Assembly: GCA_016193545.1 (NCBI GenBank)
Contig: JACPSA010000003.1
Location: 1 to 8,308 of the forward strand
DNA: 8,308 nt
Source: Chloroflexota bacterium
Lineage (GTDB): Bacteria > Chloroflexota > Dehalococcoidia > Dehalococcoidales > UBA2162
Direction: 5' to 3'
Under the pieces are notes generated by a model. That model searched no databases. It was not told the origin of the DNA and was given only the letters and a program-made list of their open reading frames with translations. Positions within the stretch are counted from its first letter, which is position 1; every line of letters begins with the position of its first letter. Shown here in pieces: positions 5,952-8,308 of this stretch. The translations under genes were made by a program, and so were the position numbers.

Positions 5952-6042
5952 CACCTTTTTCAAGATTATTTTTAACTTTATCCCCTTACTTCATCTCCTT
6001 GAGAAGGAGTGAGTAAGAGAAAGGTGGCTAAATGACCTTTTT
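5952..6042 (+). promoter_or_regulatory. Possible structured RNA leader upstream of msrPQ
   Basis: CACCTTTTTC (5952-5961) can pair along 10 bases with GAGAAAGGTG (6017-6026), with one G-U pair; on the opposite strand that position is a C-A mismatch, favouring plus-strand RNA. Inside lies a hairpin with CTTACT (5985-5990) pairing AGTAAG (6012-6017) and CTCCTT (5995-6000) pairing AAGGAG (6004-6009) around a GAG loop. The outer 3' strand can instead pair with ACCTTT (6035-6040), which runs into five T residues. The two pairings exclude each other, as in switch-type leaders. No known riboswitch class is recognised and chance pairing is possible. Confidence 0.35.
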
Positions 6043-6056
6043 GTATCTACTTAGCT

Positions 6057-6069
6057 TATACTTAGTATA
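6057..6069. promoter_or_regulatory. Palindrome TATACT-T-AGTATA
   Basis: A perfect 6+1+6 palindrome 104 bases upstream of the msrP start. TATACT is also a 5-of-6 match to a -10 box, but no good -35 box lies 16-18 bases before it, so operator or promoter roles cannot be separated. Confidence 0.3.
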
Positions 6070-6172
6070 GAGTGTGCTATGCGATGATGAAGGCTTGGAC
6101 AGGACATCCTCCATAGTATTAAAATAGGAATTGGCTGAAGAGGAATTAGTTTAGCGAAAGGCGGGGAGAAAA

Positions 6173-7123
6173 GTGGACAAAATAAGCCCCTCTGAGATTA
6201 CTCCTGAACACCTGTTTTTTTCCAGACGTCAGTTCCTGACGAGTATTGGCGCTTTAGTGGCCAGTAGCGTTCTCTTTAGCGCTTGTAAGCAACAAGATGT
6301 TCTATCGGATACGGTAACCTCGGATGGTTGTGAATCGGCTTATGCCAGCAAAAGTACTGATGAATTGGGGGACGACCTGACACCTTGCCAGTCAATCATC
6401 AATTATAATAACTTTTATGAGTTTACTACCGAGAAAGAGGAAGTGGCTTATCTGGCGCGGGATTTCAAGACGACACCCTGGACGGTAAAAGTGGGCGGGC
6501 TGGTCAACAAGCCGCAGACTTTTGATATGGATGATTTACGGCGAAAATTCCCGCAGGAGGAACGAATCTACCGTCTGCGCTGTGTTGAAGCCTGGTCGAT
6601 GGTCATCCCATGGTTGGGTTTCCCTCTGGCAGAGTTGTTGAAGGAGGTAGAGCCAACATCAAAAGCCAAATATGTCAGCTTTGAAACGCTCTACGACCCG
6701 GAGCAAATGCCCGGTCAAAACAATAGAATGTTCAAATGGCCCTATGTCGAGGGCTTACGCCTGGATGAGGCGATGCATGACCTGACGATACTGGCTACCG
6801 GAATTTACGGTAAATCCCTGTCGCCGCAGAGTGGTGCGCCAATCCGTCTGGTGGTACCGTGGAAATACGGCTTTAAGAATATTAAGTCGATTGTCAAAAT
6901 AGATTTGGTAGAGGAGGTGCCGGTTTCACTGTGGATGGCAGCCGCTCCTGACGAATACGGGTTCTACGCCAATGTCAACCCGAATGTACCCCATCCCCGC
7001 TGGCCCCAGTCCAGCGAGCGCCGCATCGGTGAAGTGAGCCGCCGTAAGACTTTGCTTTTTAATGGCTATGCCGAAGAAGTTACCCATTTGTACGATGGTA
7101 TGGACCTGAGAAAATTCTTCTGA
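6173..7123 (+). CDS. msrP: Protein-methionine-sulfoxide reductase catalytic subunit MsrP (YedY type)
   Basis: Molybdenum-cofactor enzyme that reduces methionine sulfoxide in proteins outside the membrane, using electrons from MsrQ. The 316-residue product has a Tat signal with SRRQFL at 17-22 and a hydrophobic stretch ending LFSAC at 34-38. Core signatures follow: NNFYEF (79-84), RCVEAWSMVIPWLGFPL (136-152) with Cys137 matching the molybdenum-ligating cysteine (Cys102 of mature E. coli YedY), EQMPGQ (177-182), GLRLDEAMH (194-202), GAPIRLVVPWKYGFKNIKSI (221-240) and the C-terminal APDEYGFYANVNP (258-270), HPRWPQ and LLFNGY. The start is GTG at 6173 with GGGGAG at 6163-6168, 4 bases upstream; it gives a complete Tat signal. 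The LFSAC site could be lipidated, which would tether the enzyme; extra cysteines 53 and 72 lie between it and the core. It overlaps msrQ by one base. Confidence 0.95.
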   Translation: MDKISPSEITPEHLFFSRRQFLTSIGALVASSVLFSACKQQDVLSDTVTSDGCESAYASKSTDELGDDLTPCQSIINYNNFYEFTTEKEEVAYLARDFKTTPWTVKVGGLVNKPQTFDMDDLRRKFPQEERIYRLRCVEAWSMVIPWLGFPLAELLKEVEPTSKAKYVSFETLYDPEQMPGQNNRMFKWPYVEGLRLDEAMHDLTILATGIYGKSLSPQSGAPIRLVVPWKYGFKNIKSIVKIDLVEEVPVSLWMAAAPDEYGFYANVNPNVPHPRWPQSSERRIGEVSRRKTLLFNGYAEEVTHLYDGMDLRKFF

Positions 7124-7746
7124 TGCGTAAGCTCCAAGTATCCGGGCTCCGCTGGCTAATCCACGTTGCCGCGCTATTACCACTGGCGGTAATTATTTGG
7201 GACTTGACCCAAGGCCAGTTGACCGTCAACCCGATAGAGCAAATTCAGCTCCGGACCGGTAAGTCGGCTCTGGTGCTGTTGGTGCTTTCCCTGGCCTGTA
7301 GGCCCCTTAGCATGGTACACGGGTTAAAGTGGGTGCTGCAATTGCGTCGTCCATTGGGGCTCTACGCTTTTACCTATGCCACTCTTCATTTGCTAAACTT
7401 TATTGGACTGGATTACGGGTTTGATCTTACTTTGCTTCGAGAGGATATTGCCGAAAAGAGTTTTGCCTTCGTCGGTCTGGCGGCTTTTTTACTCCTGTTA
7501 CCGGTAGCTCTAACCTCAACCAGGGGTTGGATGAGACGGCTGGGCAAGAACTGGGAACGTTTACACTGGATGGTATATCTGGCTGCCCTTCTGGCGGTGA
7601 CTCACTTTCTGTTGCAGGCCAAGGCTGACTTCCGTGAGCCACTGATTTATGGTATGGCGGTGTTGCTGTTACTTCTAGTACGTATTCCCGGTGTCAGAAG
7701 AGTGGTCAGGACTCTGCGCTGCCGTACTGAAGAAAAATCGACTTAA
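7123..7746 (+). CDS. msrQ: MsrQ, heme-binding membrane subunit of the MsrPQ reductase
   Basis: Integral membrane b-type heme protein of the ferric-reductase-like domain family that carries electrons from the quinone pool to MsrP. The 207-residue sequence has six hydrophobic segments at about 11-28, 47-62, 76-97, 114-131, 146-165 and 172-188. Histidines 89 (TYATLHLLNF), 148 and 161 (ERLHWMVYLAALLAVTHFLL) match the conserved heme-ligand positions of the family. The NPIEQIQLRTGKSAL segment at 36-50 is the usual loop after the first membrane span. ATG at 7123 overlaps the msrP stop in TGATG, so translation is coupled; no clear independent ribosome site is seen. A polar Arg-rich tail ends the protein. 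It is the last gene of the pair; no convincing terminator with a T-tract follows it. Confidence 0.93.
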   Translation: MRKLQVSGLRWLIHVAALLPLAVIIWDLTQGQLTVNPIEQIQLRTGKSALVLLVLSLACRPLSMVHGLKWVLQLRRPLGLYAFTYATLHLLNFIGLDYGFDLTLLREDIAEKSFAFVGLAAFLLLLPVALTSTRGWMRRLGKNWERLHWMVYLAALLAVTHFLLQAKADFREPLIYGMAVLLLLLVRIPGVRRVVRTLRCRTEEKST

Positions 7747-7764
7747 AATTGTGCTGTCAGGCTC

Positions 7765-7793
7765 TTGACATTGAGCGCAGAAAGGTTTATCCT
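7765..7793 (+). promoter_or_regulatory. Housekeeping-type promoter for the DUF5679 gene
   Basis: Exact TTGACA at 7765-7770, a 17-base spacer and TATCCT at 7788-7793 (4 of 6). The start of transcription would be near 7800, only about 20 bases before the ATG, so the leader is almost entirely ribosome-binding site. This gives the small gene its own expression independent of msrPQ. Confidence 0.65.
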
Positions 7794-7797
7794 TTCT
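7779..7797. promoter_or_regulatory. Inverted repeat over the -10 box of the DUF5679 promoter
   Basis: AGAAAGG (7779-7785) and CCTTTCT (7791-7797) are exact 7-base inverted repeats around TTTAT. The repeat covers the -10 box, a classical repressor position. In read-through RNA from msrQ it would form a hairpin, but no T-tract follows, so it is a weak terminator at best. Confidence 0.4.
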
Positions 7798-7820
7798 AAT
7801 CAAAAAGGAGGTGACCCAAT

Positions 7821-7961
7821 ATGCAGGCTTATTGTGTTAAATGCCGCGCTAAGAGAGAAATCAAGAATGCCAGGAATATCACCATGAAGAATGGTAAGCC
7901 GGCAACTCAAGGTGTGTGCCCGGTATGTGGCACCAAGATGTTCAGGATTGGCAAAGGCTAA
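7821..7961 (+). CDS. DUF5679 small zinc-ribbon protein
   Basis: A 46-residue basic protein. It reads MQAYCVKCRAKREIKN at the N-terminus and GVCPVCGTKMFRIGKG at the C-terminus; Cys5, Cys8, Cys33 and Cys36 form two CxxC knuckles, a zinc-ribbon pattern. The central TMKNGKPATQGVCPVCGTKM matches what I know of DUF5679, a family of unknown function found in Chloroflexota and other bacteria. The ribosome site AAGGAGGTGA (7805-7814) is a full complement of the typical 16S rRNA 3' end, implying high translation. It has its own promoter (7765-7793) and terminator (7987-8030), so it is a single-gene unit. A nucleic-acid or ribosome-associated role is plausible from size, charge and zinc ribbon, but not shown. 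Confidence 0.9.
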   Translation: MQAYCVKCRAKREIKNARNITMKNGKPATQGVCPVCGTKMFRIGKG

Positions 7962-7986
7962 GACCAATACAAGAGCCAGGATTGTT

Positions 7987-8030
7987 AAAGAGGCTGAGTA
8001 TCTTTGAAGGGTATTCAGCTTCTTTATTTT
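7987..8030 (+). terminator. Intrinsic terminator of the DUF5679 gene
   Basis: Bases 7987-8001 pair with 8011-8025 along 15 positions (12 Watson-Crick, 3 G-U) around a 9-base loop, followed by TTTATTTT to 8030. The three wobble pairs would be C-A mismatches on the other strand, so it works for plus-strand transcripts. It begins 26 bases after the stop codon. Confidence 0.82.
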
Positions 8031-8061
8031 CTCTCATCATCAGCCAGCTAATATAAATTGT

Positions 8062-8307
8062 CTATTGGGTAATCTTTTCAGTGATATCGGTGAGCTTATC
8101 AAGTGCTTCCTTTGTCCCGATTTCTCCGACTCGTAACTGCTGACAGGTTATTTCTATTTCCTTCAGGTTATTCTTAATCTGTCTTACTTGCTTAGCCTCT
8201 TCCTGAGCGGCCAGTTTAGCCTGTTTCTCAGCTAAGTCCTTGGCTTCTCTAGCCTTCCTGGTTTCCTCGGCTTTCTGTTTAGCTTCTTCCTGGGCAGCCA
8301 GTCTGGC
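8062..8307 (-). CDS. C-terminal end of a coiled-coil protein (start outside window)
   Basis: An open minus-strand frame of 81 codons runs from the window edge to a TAG at 8064-8062. The product is rich in Ala, Glu, Lys, Gln and Arg without helix breakers for its first 50 residues or so, which predicts a long coiled coil. A segment is repeated: RLAAQEEAKQ (residues 2-11 of the visible part) and KLAAQEEAKQ (31-40), 29 residues apart, encoded with different synonymous codons. The last 30 residues (QQLRVGEIGTKEALDKLTDITEKITQ) look like a short separate helical unit. It resembles TolA-like or other low-complexity helical proteins only by composition; no family is assigned. It converges on the DUF5679 gene. 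The N-terminal domain that would reveal its role is not in the window. Confidence 0.75.
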   Translation of the reverse strand, partial: ARLAAQEEAKQKAEETRKAREAKDLAEKQAKLAAQEEAKQVRQIKNNLKEIEITCQQLRVGEIGTKEALDKLTDITEKITQ

Positions 8308-8308
8308 T

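Larger units (their letters stand above)
5743..6172. other. Divergent intergenic region between remA and msrP
   Basis: About 430 bases with no gene I can support, AT-rich, separating two divergent operons. It contains several inverted repeats listed separately (5768-5791, 5893-5913, 5952-6042, 6057-6069) and weak promoter candidates for both directions around 5902-5951. No tRNA or known riboswitch consensus was recognised. The density of paired elements is higher than in the other gaps of the window. Confidence 0.7.

Noticed and set aside
6018..6042. Intrinsic terminator in front of msrP
   Set aside because: The stem is mostly A-U and the T residues are used within it, so alone it is too weak; kept only as part of the possible leader structure.
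5939..6172. Molybdenum-cofactor riboswitch before msrP
   Set aside because: The conserved sequence blocks I know for that class are not present.
1..8308. An undescribed defence, toxin-antitoxin or mobile gene cassette
   Set aside because: Every complete gene belongs to a recognisable family (housekeeping, transport or conserved small protein), there are no integrase, transposase, nuclease or toxin-like motifs, and gene order is compatible with ordinary operons.

Overview
The window reads as an ordinary, gene-dense bacterial chromosome segment, most likely from an anaerobic Chloroflexota of the class Dehalococcoidia. The grounds are the RemA (DUF370) and DUF5679 protein sequences, the carB-pyrK junction, mid-range GC content and the absence of mobile-element genes. 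The assignment is an inference from remembered family resemblance; no search was run.

Layout: (1) 2-1836, plus strand: the 3' third of carB (carbamoyl-phosphate synthase large chain) overlapping pyrK (electron-transfer subunit of dihydroorotate dehydrogenase), so the tail of a pyrimidine operon. (2) 1828-2889: a minus-strand tandem-CBS protein that overlaps the pyrK 3' end tail-to-tail, and a divergent YjbQ/UPF0047 gene. (3) 2890-3192: a 303-base gap holding a nested inverted-repeat element with a dRS3-like hairpin, then a strong promoter. (4) 3193-4810: a two-gene phosphate module, a DUF47/PhoU-like protein and a PiT permease. (5) 4812-5742, minus strand: remA-gmk, a pairing known from other bacteria. 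(6) 5743-6172: a 430-base divergent gap rich in inverted repeats, including a possible structured leader in front of msrP. (7) 6173-7746: msrP-msrQ, a membrane-fed methionine sulfoxide repair system. (8) 7765-8030: a self-contained unit of promoter, perfect Shine-Dalgarno, 46-residue zinc-ribbon protein and intrinsic terminator. (9) 8062-8307, minus strand: the C-terminal end of an Ala/Glu/Lys/Gln-rich coiled-coil protein.

The operons do separate housekeeping jobs (UMP synthesis, GMP phosphorylation, phosphate uptake, envelope protein repair). Genes are tightly packed: overlaps of 4, 8, 20 and 1 bases within operons, and convergent ends that overlap by 9 bases (pyrK/CBS) or are 1 base apart (PiT/gmk).

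I found no clear evidence of an undescribed multi-gene system. The observations most worth checking are the structured region before msrP, the lipoprotein-like Tat signal of MsrP, the 116-base nested inverted repeat, and the isolated DUF5679 unit with a palindrome over its -10 box.
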